A stretch of DNA of 58,499 bases, taken from the NCBI GenBank assembly GCA_900290255.1, contig OMOD01000140.1:1-58499 (forward strand). The letters run 5' to 3'. Made by a program: the position numbers and the translations under genes. Below the pieces are notes generated by a model. The model was not told the DNA's origin. It made no database searches and saw only the letters and a program-made list of their open reading frames with translations. Origin of the DNA: Candidatus Sulfotelmatobacter kueseliae. GTDB taxonomy: Bacteria; Acidobacteriota; Terriglobia; Terriglobales; Acidobacteriaceae. The number at the start of each line of letters is the position of its first letter. Positions within the stretch are counted from its first letter, which is position 1. Shown here one piece after another: positions 31,982-40,657 of this stretch.

Positions 31982-32773
31982 ATGAAGAATCTAGGTATTT
32001 TCGTTCTGGTCGTTTCTTTCGTCTTCGTGGCTGTACTAGCTTCAGTGGCACAGCCAATTCCTCCTGCGACTCCTAACCCACAGGCAGCTGCCAACACGCC
32101 TCCTCCGCAACCGCCGTCAACGCTAAGATTCGTCCCGCCTCACGCCCCCGCGCCGGTGCCCGGGGTGCCTTATGCATTCGATTTATGTCATGGTGGAGCG
32201 GTTAACGTACCCATGGTAGCCGGGAGCAAGAATCCGGACTGGGCTGCGCTGGAAAAGGACATCTCGCAAAACCAGTGCGGCGGTCCGTTTGACACTCGGC
32301 AAACTCGAGTGACTGGAACCGATGGCCCGGTCCATTTTGACCTTGCCCCGGGCTACGGTTTTCCGCCGCTCGGCATGCACCTTGGACTGAACGGATTGCT
32401 GTATGGCACGCCTAAGCCACACCAGAGGTTGTGGACCCAGGCACAGTTCCGCGTGTGCGCCGTAACTCTCGGCGGCTATCAGGATTGTCACCCGGTGCCG
32501 TTTGACGGCGCACCCGCCGCGAGAAACAGTCACGCCGCAGCCATTGCATTGCTCGGTGGCGGGGCAGCTGCCGCCGCGCTGGGCGCCGGAATGGCCATGA
32601 AAAGCAGCAGCGGAGGAAGCTGCGGAACACCCCCCGCGAACATTTTCAACGACTGCTTCTCCAGCCCCCAAAGCCCGCAGTGTCCGACGGACATCCAGCA
32701 GTACAACACCTGGTGTAAGTGCGAAGGATATGCGGGCGGGTTTGACGCAACCAGCGGCGGCTGCGTGCAATGA
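31982..32773 (+). CDS. Secreted protein with Ig-like segment and Cys-rich end (263 aa)
   Basis: Signal peptide MKNLGIFVLVVSFVFVAVLA, then a Pro-rich linker. The next domain contains VPYAFDLCHGG and a segment GFPPLGMHLGLNGLLYGTP that matches the putative Ig (He_PIG-like) pattern P-x-G-x-x-L...G-x-x-x-G-T-P. A glycine/alanine hydrophobic stretch (ALLGGGAAAAALGAGMAM) may span the membrane. The C-terminus has eight cysteines in about 60 residues (CGTPPANIFNDCF, CPTDIQQYNTWCKCEGY). GAGGGA precedes the ATG. Its TGA overlaps the ATG of the TonB receptor, so the two are made together; a binding partner or surface cap for that receptor is inferred. Confidence 0.8.
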   Translation: MKNLGIFVLVVSFVFVAVLASVAQPIPPATPNPQAAANTPPPQPPSTLRFVPPHAPAPVPGVPYAFDLCHGGAVNVPMVAGSKNPDWAALEKDISQNQCGGPFDTRQTRVTGTDGPVHFDLAPGYGFPPLGMHLGLNGLLYGTPKPHQRLWTQAQFRVCAVTLGGYQDCHPVPFDGAPAARNSHAAAIALLGGGAAAAALGAGMAMKSSSGGSCGTPPANIFNDCFSSPQSPQCPTDIQQYNTWCKCEGYAGGFDATSGGCVQ

Positions 32774-35268
32774 ACGGGAGGACCCCGGTTTTTTCGGGGT
32801 CCTCAAGGCACTCTGGGCTCGCTGCGGTTTTTGCCTTGCTGGTTGCGGTCAGCCATTGCACGGCAGAAACGCTCACTGGCACCGTCGTGGACCCTCAGCA
32901 ACGTCGGCTTGCAGGCGCGGTCATTTCGCTGCACTGCGGCGACCAGACTGAGGTTCATCGGACAGACAGCCACGGCGAATTCAGCTTCAGCCGCGAGACG
33001 TTCCCCGGGAACTGCAGCATCGCCGTTTCATCTCCAGGCTTCGCCACTCTGGAACGCGCGGTGGGGCGAAGCCTGGTCCTTGTGCTGCAACTGCGGCTTG
33101 CTTCGGTCAGGCAAACCGTCTCCGTATCCGGGGACGCGCCCCCGCGACCAGCGCTCACTTCTGTTTCTCTCAATGCCACGGAACTTAGGAGTATTCCTGG
33201 AGATGCCCGCGATTGGGTGAACTATGCAGAACAGCTGGCAGGAGCGCAGCCAGGATCCGATCGAGTTTATGTGGACGGCCTGCCCACCGACACATTGCCG
33301 CCGGCCAGTACCATTGAAAGAATAATCGTCAACGCGGATCCGTTTTCTGCCGAATACTCCGACGGCAGCAACACCCACATCGACATCATTACCAGGAACG
33401 CTGAACGGAAGCTCGACTTCCAGGTAGGCGGTCTTTCCTTTGGCCCCGGGACTGGCAGCGTCCTCGGCCCGCATCTCGATTCAACCGCGGATATGGGCAA
33501 CGCGATGCTGACGAGCCCAGTTCCATATCTGCCCCTTGCTTTTACAGTCAATGGGGACTTCGATTTGGAGAACGATCAGATACCAATCCAAGCCGTCGTT
33601 CCGTCCGTTCAAGGATCGCAGATTACTCCGGTTGATGCGGCACCCGCTACAATCTTTAATCGGTCTGCCACCCTCAGCGCCAACTACCTGGGAAGCGACA
33701 CCCTCCGCGTGAACACTTCCTGGCATATTTTTCGAACCAGTCTTTCCAATATGGACGTCTCCGGACTGACCTTGCCAGATGCTGGAATGAGCAAGGGGCT
33801 TACGGCTCGGGAGTTTCGGGCAACGTTGACAAAATTGGGCAGCAGCTATGTCTATCGCGGGGGCGTGCTGGGAAGTTGGTCAGACAGAATTCTAAATGCG
33901 AACAGCAGCAGCCTGGGTGTGAGCGTGCAGGGCGCGTTTGTGGCAGGAGGCGCGGATATAGATCAAGAGACCGGAGCCAGCACGCGCTGGACGTTCAAGA
34001 ACGTGCTCGAACTGAATCCAGGCGGCCATCTCTTAAGCATTGGGGTTACGGCTACGCGAGCGGGCGAGGGGCAATTCATAATCCCTAATCCATTCGGGCG
34101 GATTCAATTTGACGATCTCGAAGACTACGTTGCCAGCGCCAACACAGGCGCTCCAACCGGCACCTGGTTCCTCACCCGAGGGGGAGGAGGCCCGGTTCAT
34201 TACGTTTCCTATAACGCTGCGCCTTTCGTGGAGGGGGAGTTGGTGCGCTCGGCCAACTTTTCCTTGCGCGCCGGTCTGAGGGCTGACTGTCAGACTGGGG
34301 GCGGCGTTCTTTACTCCCCCCGCCTTTCCGCAGCTACGGCAGTTCACAGTTTCGTGCTGCGGGCCGGGAGCGGGCTGTTCGTGCAGAATTGGCCGCCTTA
34401 TGTTTTCGTCCAGCAAATCGCGAATGACGGCCATCACTTGGAGCAGTTGCTGGCGACAAATGTGTCTTTATACGAAGTCGAGTCAGCCGCGCTCCTTCCG
34501 CAGTCTCCCATCGTGTCGCAAACCGCAGCGGATTTGGCGCCCGCTCGCGAGTGGGTCTCTAAAGCTTCCATCGAACGTAAATTTGCGCACATCAGACCGG
34601 GCTTGGAGTATACGTGGACCGTGGGCACACACTTGCTTGGCTCGCAGCGTCTCACTGCTCCAGTAGGCTGGACCGACCTCTTGGCGTCGAACCGTGCTTC
34701 CCGCAAAGACCAGGTCCATGTTCGGGTGGGATATGAAATCAGGGGTCAAAGCTTCACCGCGCATTACGAATGGATCCATGCGCGCGATAACACCGACGGA
34801 CCTTTCTCGTACCCCGCCCAGCAGAATGACCTGCGCGATGAATGGGGACCGTCTAGCAATGTCTCACCGCATAATGTCACCCTCATTGCGCATTTCAAGA
34901 TAAAGACTACGTCGCTGACGCTGCTGCAATCCATGCGCAGCGCCGTTCCGTTGAATATCACCAGCGGGCTGGACCCGGCAGAAAACGGCCTGTACACCGA
35001 TCGAGGTGGAAGGCCGCGGAACAGTGGAACTGGTCCCGCATTCCATTCCCTGGCGCTGTATGGACAGCACTTGTTCGCAATCCCCAAGTTATCCGCGAGG
35101 TCTACCCGGCAGCTGTACCTCGACACCGGCCTCCACGTCGAGAATCTTCTGAACAACCGGAATTACATCACGCTGGATGGCGTAGCCGGCTCGCCACTGT
35201 TTGGCCAGCCCTTGTCTGCGCTTCCAGGACGCTGCTTGCGGGTGTCCCTGGGCATAGTCCCCCGCTAG
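32770..35268 (+). CDS. TonB-dependent receptor-like protein with carboxypeptidase-regulatory domain (832 aa)
   Basis: Outer-membrane barrel of the Oar-like kind common in Acidobacteriota. Order: signal peptide (LAAVFALLVAVSHCTA), carboxypeptidase-regulatory-like domain (LTGTVVDPQQRRLAGAVISL...TDSHGEFSFS, residues 35-105), plug-like region (RVYVDGLPTDTLPPASTIER, FSAEYSDGSNTHIDIITR), then many beta strands to a C-terminal RCLRVSLGIVP. At 832 residues it is shorter than typical Oar-like receptors (over 1000). The start overlaps the stop of the preceding gene (ATGA), and a 9-bp hairpin follows within codons 4-11. Substrate unknown. Confidence 0.88.
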   Translation: MNGRTPVFSGSSRHSGLAAVFALLVAVSHCTAETLTGTVVDPQQRRLAGAVISLHCGDQTEVHRTDSHGEFSFSRETFPGNCSIAVSSPGFATLERAVGRSLVLVLQLRLASVRQTVSVSGDAPPRPALTSVSLNATELRSIPGDARDWVNYAEQLAGAQPGSDRVYVDGLPTDTLPPASTIERIIVNADPFSAEYSDGSNTHIDIITRNAERKLDFQVGGLSFGPGTGSVLGPHLDSTADMGNAMLTSPVPYLPLAFTVNGDFDLENDQIPIQAVVPSVQGSQITPVDAAPATIFNRSATLSANYLGSDTLRVNTSWHIFRTSLSNMDVSGLTLPDAGMSKGLTAREFRATLTKLGSSYVYRGGVLGSWSDRILNANSSSLGVSVQGAFVAGGADIDQETGASTRWTFKNVLELNPGGHLLSIGVTATRAGEGQFIIPNPFGRIQFDDLEDYVASANTGAPTGTWFLTRGGGGPVHYVSYNAAPFVEGELVRSANFSLRAGLRADCQTGGGVLYSPRLSAATAVHSFVLRAGSGLFVQNWPPYVFVQQIANDGHHLEQLLATNVSLYEVESAALLPQSPIVSQTAADLAPAREWVSKASIERKFAHIRPGLEYTWTVGTHLLGSQRLTAPVGWTDLLASNRASRKDQVHVRVGYEIRGQSFTAHYEWIHARDNTDGPFSYPAQQNDLRDEWGPSSNVSPHNVTLIAHFKIKTTSLTLLQSMRSAVPLNITSGLDPAENGLYTDRGGRPRNSGTGPAFHSLALYGQHLFAIPKLSARSTRQLYLDTGLHVENLLNNRNYITLDGVAGSPLFGQPLSALPGRCLRVSLGIVPR
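32779..32803 (+). promoter_or_regulatory. Hairpin at the start of the TonB receptor gene
   Basis: AGGACCCCG-GTTTTTT-CGGGGTCCT, a 9-bp perfect stem starting nine bases after the coupled start codon. No T-run follows, so it is not a normal terminator. It could hold initiation in check unless ribosomes arrive from the upstream gene. Confidence 0.5.
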
Positions 35269-35320
35269 TTGGATCAAGCCAGCACTGCACTCCAAACACA
35301 CCGACTCGTGGCTGCGGCGC

Positions 35321-35341
35321 GGCGTTCGCTTGGCGAACGCC
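35321..35341. terminator. Hairpin between convergent genes
   Basis: GGCGTTCG-CTTGG-CGAACGCC, lying between the TonB receptor and the PpiC gene. No U-tract, so a weak or factor-assisted terminator at best. Followed by a family E-like GTTCAGGATGATGA. Confidence 0.4.
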
Positions 35342-35364
35342 ATAGTTTCGTTCAGGATGATGAT

Positions 35365-36546
35365 TCAGTCGTGCTCTGCAGGCGGCGTCTTCTTCCGGTC
35401 TTTGGGATTTCGCTGCGGCGGCGTGGTCGATTGTCCAGGCGGGTTAAAGTAGGCGTCGCTGAAGACGACGTCGCCCTGAAAGGGTTTCATGCTGTCGCGA
35501 TAGCGTTGAGCAGAAATTGTGGCGCGGATTTCTGTTTTTTCATCTTCCAGGGTTAAGGTCTCTTTGCTGATCATTTTGTAGATGAAGTGGGCGCCGCCGG
35601 GATCGGAGAATACTTCCGAAACTTCGCCCGGATTCATATCCATGACCATTTCATGCCGAGGAGGCAGCGTGGAACGGCGCACCTTTTCCATTTTCGTGTT
35701 GGGGGTGATCCCCGGTATTCCAGCCGCCGTGTAGGCCTCGATTTGCAACTGGTCCGGATCTTCGCGGTTAACCGCGCGGGCGCGGAGATCGGCAGCCAGT
35801 TGTGTCATCGCTTCCTCGGACGCCTTTTCCTGCGCTTGGTCCGGCTGCGGTGCGCTCGCCTGCGCATCAGCCGTGGTCTCGGCTGCAGGCTGGGCACCTG
35901 GGGGACTCGGAGACTTATGGTCCGGGTGTGCTACCGCCATTTGTTTTGCGTGAGGGACAAAAATCCGCGCCAGGGTGGCCTGCTCGAAGGAAGACTCGTT
36001 CTTTCGGTAATAGTCTCCGATATCGGCGTCGGTGACGCGGTTGGCTTCCTCCTGCAAGACGCGGGCGAGGTCCTGCGAGAGCAGTTGCAGGCGCGCGTAG
36101 CGCATTTCTTCCTCGAACGCGGGCGTGTTGTCGAGGCCGCGTTTCTCGGCGGCGGCGGCCATTCTCATCATCTGCGCATAGGAATTAGCCACCTTCAGGC
36201 GAAGGGGCAGCGACATGCCCGGCTGCAGCGCTTCGGTGAGCTTCTCAAACTGTGCGCGAGTGATCACGGTTTTGCAGGCGCTGCCCTGACCGGACGAGTC
36301 TGGGCAGAAGCCATTCACCGTAATCACCGGGTCGTCGGGGCCAACTTGTACGGCGGGGGCCTTGTCGGTCGCGCCGGGCGCGACTTTTTCCGCTTGTGCC
36401 GCGGCAGCGGGAGAAGCAGCCGGCGGCGCAGTCTGACCATAAGCCAGGCTGGCCAGCAGCAGACAGACGAGGCAGGGAAGACGCAAGGAGAAAAAACGAA
36501 CGGGGCACGCAAGAACTGCGTGCCCCGGGTGGAACCTACTGGTCAT
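35365..36546 (-). CDS. PpiC/parvulin-type peptidyl-prolyl isomerase, secreted (393 aa)
   Basis: Periplasmic folding factor of the SurA/PpiC kind. Signal peptide (LRLPCLVCLLLASLAYGQ), an N-terminal chaperone-like helical domain (ITRAQFEKLTEALQPGM, RGLDNTPAFEEEMRYARLQL), then a parvulin domain: LARIFVPHAKQ is the first strand, and VMDMNPGEVSEVFSDPGGAH with FIYKMISKET is the end. A Pro/Ala/Gln insertion (SPSPPGAQPAAETTADAQAS) splits the parvulin domain. The start overlaps the stop of the beta-helix gene by four bases, and a terminator-like hairpin lies within its first 20 codons. Co-expression suggests it helps fold that beta-helix protein. Confidence 0.85.
   Translation of the reverse strand: MTSRFHPGHAVLACPVRFFSLRLPCLVCLLLASLAYGQTAPPAASPAAAAQAEKVAPGATDKAPAVQVGPDDPVITVNGFCPDSSGQGSACKTVITRAQFEKLTEALQPGMSLPLRLKVANSYAQMMRMAAAAEKRGLDNTPAFEEEMRYARLQLLSQDLARVLQEEANRVTDADIGDYYRKNESSFEQATLARIFVPHAKQMAVAHPDHKSPSPPGAQPAAETTADAQASAPQPDQAQEKASEEAMTQLAADLRARAVNREDPDQLQIEAYTAAGIPGITPNTKMEKVRRSTLPPRHEMVMDMNPGEVSEVFSDPGGAHFIYKMISKETLTLEDEKTEIRATISAQRYRDSMKPFQGDVVFSDAYFNPPGQSTTPPQRNPKDRKKTPPAEHD
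36491..36526 (-). terminator. Terminator-like hairpin inside the start of the PpiC gene
   Basis: Minus strand: GGGGCACGCA-5-nt loop-TGCGTGCCCC, then GTTCGTTTTTT. A 10-bp perfect stem with a U-run, 17 bp past the beta-helix stop and within codons 7-19 of the overlapping next gene. Would work as terminator or attenuator. Confidence 0.75.
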
Positions 36547-38153
36547 TGTTCATAGGCTCCCATGTTGATCTGTCCGCTGGAATTGACGCGGGGGTTGCCG
36601 TTGAAGTCGACCGTGCCGAAATCGGCCGAACCCAGACTGGCGTTGCCGGTGTTCTCGGCCGGGGAAGTCGTCGGGATGTCGAAATTCGGCGTTGGCGTGC
36701 AAGTCGTGATCGGAGTCGGAGGGCTCTTCGATGTGGTTGACTTGCAAGTGGGTACAGTAAGGTAGGCGGGATTCGCGAAGACAGAATTCTTATCCTGTCC
36801 AGTCCCTGACTTGTAGGAGGCGAACGTGGTGTAGCTTTTCGCGTTCAACTCGAAGGTTGTAGTCGAACTGGTCGTGTAGTAGTCGTTGTAGTTGGCGGTT
36901 ACTCCGCTGCCCGATACGTAACCGTAGATGAACAAACCCTCCGCGCCGGTATAGACAATGTTGTTCTCGAACACAATACCGGTGGCGCGGTACTGGATCT
37001 GAAACTCGCCACTGCCGGTCTTCTGCGTGTCGTTATCGTAGAGACTGTTGTTCACAATGGTGATGTTGGTGCTTCCGCCGGTTCCGGACTTGGCATAGCC
37101 GCCCACGGAAATCCCGCACGAATTTGCGGCATAGACCAGGTTATTGCGAATGATGACGTTGCTCGAAACTTCGCCCGAGATTTCGCTGGCGGCCTCGATA
37201 TTCAGGTCGTTGCCGTAAAGCGTGTTGCGCTCGAATGTCACCTCCGTGCAGCCATCGCAGTACAGGCCATCCTCATCGTAGGAATTGCCCTCGCCTGGGT
37301 TCTTGTAGGCGCTGTTGTTGTAGATGAGGTTGCCGTAGACGTCCCCGTTCTTGGCCTGATCGTAGCCGGTGGGGCCGACCCCCTCGAAGCCGATAGCATC
37401 CATGCCAATGTTGTCATTGTCGTAAATGGTGTTGTTGGAGACGACAAAGTTTTGGACGTTGCCGTTATAGGTGGTGGTTTCGCTTTCCCCGGTCAGGCAT
37501 CCGGTGACCGTGTTGCCGCTGACGGTCACGCTGAGCGGAGTGGCGCTGATACCGAAAACGCCGATACCGTACGCGTTGCCGTTCTTTCCCGCCGTGGTTT
37601 GGATGTTCTTAACGGTGTTATTGAGGAAGTTGATGCCGGTCCCGCTGCCGACAATCAGGACTCCGACGGGTACCTTCGAGGCGCTCGAAACCTTGTAGTT
37701 TTGGATGGTGAACCCTTCGATGGTCAGGTAGTTCACGCCGGCGGCGGCTCCGATGTTGAACAGTCCTTGTGTGTTGGTGCCGATGAAGCCGTTGCTCTGG
37801 GCGAAGGTGGGCGACGTGCAGCAGGCTACGCCCGTGCCATCCACGATGGCCACGCCCTGGCCGTTGAAGACGATGGGAGCCGAGGAGGTTCCCGAGTTGG
37901 CGAAGGTCACGCTCTCGTTGTAAGTTCCAGCGCCCACATAAACGGTGCTGCCGGCCTGCGCCACCGAAGCCGCGTGGCCGATGGTGAGCCAGGGCGCACT
38001 GGCGCTGCCGCTATTGGAGTCGCTGCCCGTCTTGGCAACGTAGTAGTACACCTGGGCCTGCGCGCAATAAGAAAGCACGAAACAGATGAACAGGAACACA
38101 AGCACAGTACGAATCAGCTTGTGTTTCGTACTGCCGTGAAAGCTATCAATCAT
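36543..38153 (-). CDS. Secreted right-handed beta-helix protein (536 aa)
   Basis: Signal peptide (TVLVFLFICFVLSYCAQAQ), then YYYVAKTGSDSNSGSASAPW, the standard opening of DUF1565/pectate-lyase-like helices. Many parallel-beta-helix coils follow, with N-rich ladders (ITIVNNSLYDNDTQKTGSGE, VIIRNNLVYAANSCGISVGG, GIVFENNIVYTGAEGLFIYG). The C-terminus DFNGNPRVNSSGQINMGAYE is the usual end of this group. A polysaccharide lyase or binding role is likely; catalytic residues cannot be fixed. AAGGAGG six bases upstream fixes the start, removing 63 residues of the longest frame. Confidence 0.9.
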   Translation of the reverse strand: MIDSFHGSTKHKLIRTVLVFLFICFVLSYCAQAQVYYYVAKTGSDSNSGSASAPWLTIGHAASVAQAGSTVYVGAGTYNESVTFANSGTSSAPIVFNGQGVAIVDGTGVACCTSPTFAQSNGFIGTNTQGLFNIGAAAGVNYLTIEGFTIQNYKVSSASKVPVGVLIVGSGTGINFLNNTVKNIQTTAGKNGNAYGIGVFGISATPLSVTVSGNTVTGCLTGESETTTYNGNVQNFVVSNNTIYDNDNIGMDAIGFEGVGPTGYDQAKNGDVYGNLIYNNSAYKNPGEGNSYDEDGLYCDGCTEVTFERNTLYGNDLNIEAASEISGEVSSNVIIRNNLVYAANSCGISVGGYAKSGTGGSTNITIVNNSLYDNDTQKTGSGEFQIQYRATGIVFENNIVYTGAEGLFIYGYVSGSGVTANYNDYYTTSSTTTFELNAKSYTTFASYKSGTGQDKNSVFANPAYLTVPTCKSTTSKSPPTPITTCTPTPNFDIPTTSPAENTGNASLGSADFGTVDFNGNPRVNSSGQINMGAYEQ

Positions 38154-38462
38154 GGAAAGCCTCCTTAAGGTTTTTGGGTCAATTTCTGGATTGCAGTTTC
38201 GGATCCTGCGAGTCGCGCGGAATCCTGGGATGCTTCGTTTTGTTGCTATTCCAATCTCTGTTTCCCTTAGAGGACACGTGTCGAAACCGGACACTGGCGG
38301 CGAAAAGCTTGCTGCCGGAGTCCGGGGAGCCCGGCGGAGCAAAGCCTAGGCGCTTTACGACTGATTGTCAATAGTTATGTTTTATTGCGAATATCGGGCT
38401 GGGGGCTTTCGATTGTTTGCTATTGTGAGTTTCAGGAATGGGCTGGGCAATAAGAAAAAGCG

Positions 38463-38514
38463 CGGGCGAGAGCGCCCGCGCCACACGACAGCCGAGGGCG
38501 GCTGTCCCCACATG
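38463..38514 (+). repeat. Family D hairpin, copy 4, with adjacent hairpin
   Basis: GCGGGCG-AGAG-CGCCCGC, then CACACG-ACAGCCG-AGGG-CGGCTGT-CCCCACATG. The right flank and loop match the other copies; the left flank differs. Just beyond the 3' end of the M20 peptidase gene. Confidence 0.85.
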
Positions 38515-38531
38515 TTCCGAGCTGACTGCTA

Positions 38532-39905
38532 CTAGCTGCCCAGCTTCTCGAAGAACAGGCAAATCGTCTCGATCCCGCGGTAGAAGTTCGGGATGTGGAA
38601 CTTCTCGTTGGGGGCGTGAAGGTTATCGTCAGGCAGACCGAAGCCCATCATCACGCTGGGAATCTTCAGCACATCCTGGAAGTCGGTGACGATCGGGATC
38701 GAACCACCCGAGCGGATGAAGACCGTGTCTTTCTTGAACACATCGTGCAACGATTCGGTCGCGGCCTTGATGTATCGGTTGTCGGTGCCGACGACCGCGG
38801 CGGGGCCCTTGCTCCAGACTTTGATTTTCGTCTCGATGCCCTTGGGCGTGATCTTCTTCACGAAGGCGGTGTATTTCTTCAGGATGTCGTCAGGGTCCTG
38901 GTTGGGGACTAGACGCATGGAGACCTTGGCCTTCGCCTTTGCCGGTATGACCGTCTTGGCGCCGTCAGCGGTGAAGCCTCCGGGCATGCCGTGGACTTCG
39001 AGCGTGGGCCGCGCCCAGGTGCGGTAGAGAACGGAATAACCGGGCTCGCCGGTGAGGACCTTCGATCCGACTTCGGTCTTGCGATAGTGCTCTTCGTTAA
39101 AGGGCAGCCGCTTCCAGGCTTTGAGTTCGGCGGCGGTCGGGGCTTTCACGCCTTTGTAGAAGCCGGGAATCAGGACTTTGCCCTTCGCGTCTTTCATCTT
39201 GCTGATCATTTCGATCAGTGCGAAGAAAGGATTGGGCGCGGCGCCTCCGTACATGCCGGAGTGCAGATCGGTCTTGGCGCCGAAGGCTTCGATTTCGGTG
39301 TAGACCAGGCCGCGCAGGCCGACGCAGAGCGTGGGCAGATCGGGCGCGAAGAGTTCGGTGTCGCAGACCAGCGCGAAGTCGGCTTTCAGCCTGGCTTTCT
39401 GCTTGCGGAGGTATTCGGCGATGGATTCGCCGCCGACTTCCTCTTCTCCTTCGAACAGGATTTTTACGTTGATCGGAAGCTTGCCGCCGCCGGCCTGCAT
39501 GAGGGCTTCGAGGGCTTTGACTTCCAGCCAGAGCTGGCCTTTGTCGTCCACGGCGCCGCGGGCGTAGATGTTGTTGTTGCGCTCGGTGGGCTCAAAGGGC
39601 GGGGAATGCCACTCGTCGAGCGGATCGGCGGGCTGTACGTCATAGTGGGCGTAGCAGAGAACCGTCGGCTTGCCCTGCGCATGCAGCCAATCGGCGTAAA
39701 TGAGGGGATGCCCTTTGGTGGGGATGATCTCGACATTTTCCATGCCGATGCGGCGCAGTTCGTTGGCTACGAAGTCGGCAGCCTTCTGGATGTCGGGCTT
39801 GTGCTCATCGAGCGTGCTGATGCTGGGGATACGGAGGAGATCTTTCAGTTCGCTGAGGAACCGCTGCTGATTACTGCGGGCAAAGTCAACGGCGGAAGAT
39901 GCCAT
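38532..39905 (-). CDS. M20 family dipeptidase (457 aa)
   Basis: Two-zinc exo/dipeptidase (CNDP/DapE-like). Metal ligands are visible: His in CYAHYDVQP, bridging Asp in GAVDDKGQ, the Glu-Glu pair in FEGEEEVGG, Asp in CDTE, and the late His in DDNLHAPNEKF. The dimerisation (lid) domain lies between about residues 200 and 310 (TDLHSGMYGGAAPNPFFAL). Cytoplasmic, no signal. Start at MASSAVDFARSN with AAAGGA nine bases upstream. Monocistronic. Confidence 0.95.
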   Translation of the reverse strand: MASSAVDFARSNQQRFLSELKDLLRIPSISTLDEHKPDIQKAADFVANELRRIGMENVEIIPTKGHPLIYADWLHAQGKPTVLCYAHYDVQPADPLDEWHSPPFEPTERNNNIYARGAVDDKGQLWLEVKALEALMQAGGGKLPINVKILFEGEEEVGGESIAEYLRKQKARLKADFALVCDTELFAPDLPTLCVGLRGLVYTEIEAFGAKTDLHSGMYGGAAPNPFFALIEMISKMKDAKGKVLIPGFYKGVKAPTAAELKAWKRLPFNEEHYRKTEVGSKVLTGEPGYSVLYRTWARPTLEVHGMPGGFTADGAKTVIPAKAKAKVSMRLVPNQDPDDILKKYTAFVKKITPKGIETKIKVWSKGPAAVVGTDNRYIKAATESLHDVFKKDTVFIRSGGSIPIVTDFQDVLKIPSVMMGFGLPDDNLHAPNEKFHIPNFYRGIETICLFFEKLGS

Positions 39906-40173
39906 AGGTAGATTCCTTTCTGTGATCTGGGCGGACAACGCGTGATAGCGGATTCAAGGTGCCGCGCAAACTCAACAGTATAGCGCGAAGACGACCACTA
40001 ATGCCGAGACCAGCCGGCTATTCCGGGGTTGTTTCAGATTCCGTTAATTCCATCCTGGCGTTCCTGAGTTCATAGGTGTTCGTCCTGAAAACCTACCAAA
40101 AGGCAAGTCACCAGGCCGGCGGTGGAAAGTGCAGCGGTTCGGCTGACGCGTGCCACGCTTTAGGAATAAAATA

Positions 40174-40644
40174 GTGCGCATGAAGCAGAGGGTCATAATT
40201 TCTGGGGTAATAGTGGCCGTGCTCGCGATGGCTGGCCATGCCATGGGCCAGAAGGATGCCGACGACGAGCCGACTGCCCTGATGAACTTTCTTGTGCTCA
40301 AGGATGAGAACAGCAAGCCCGTGCGCAATGCCTCCGTGATCATGCATGCGGTGAGTTCGCACGGCAAGCAGGAGAGAGGCGACCTGGAGTTGAAGACCAA
40401 TTCTGAAGGCAAGGCAAGCTTCGACGGCATTCCTTACGGCAAATTGCGAGTGCAGGTGCTGGCCTCGGGATTTCAGACTTACGGCGACGATTTCGATATC
40501 AATCAGCACGAGGTCAGCATCACCGTCAAGCTGAAGCGGCCGCAGGGGCAGTATTCGGTGTATGACGATCATCCCCGGGAATCGAACCCTCCGCCGAAAC
40601 AGAATGCTCCGCCTCCCGATCAGAAGGATAATAAGCCGAACTAG
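40174..40644 (+). CDS. Secreted carboxypeptidase-regulatory-like small protein (156 aa)
   Basis: Signal peptide (VIISGVIVAVLAMAGHAMGQ), then one Ig-like carboxypeptidase-regulatory fold: MNFLVLKDENSKPVRNASVI, TNSEGKASFDGIPYGKLRVQ and VLASGFQTYGDDFDI. It ends with a disordered Pro/Asn/Asp tail (PPPKQNAPPPDQKDNKPN). Preferred start is GTG, since AGGA lies eight bases before it; ATG two codons later is possible. Likely a periplasmic or surface protein with a binding role. Confidence 0.8.
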   Translation: MRMKQRVIISGVIVAVLAMAGHAMGQKDADDEPTALMNFLVLKDENSKPVRNASVIMHAVSSHGKQERGDLELKTNSEGKASFDGIPYGKLRVQVLASGFQTYGDDFDINQHEVSITVKLKRPQGQYSVYDDHPRESNPPPKQNAPPPDQKDNKPN

Positions 40645-40657
40645 ATCCCGCGAGCCG

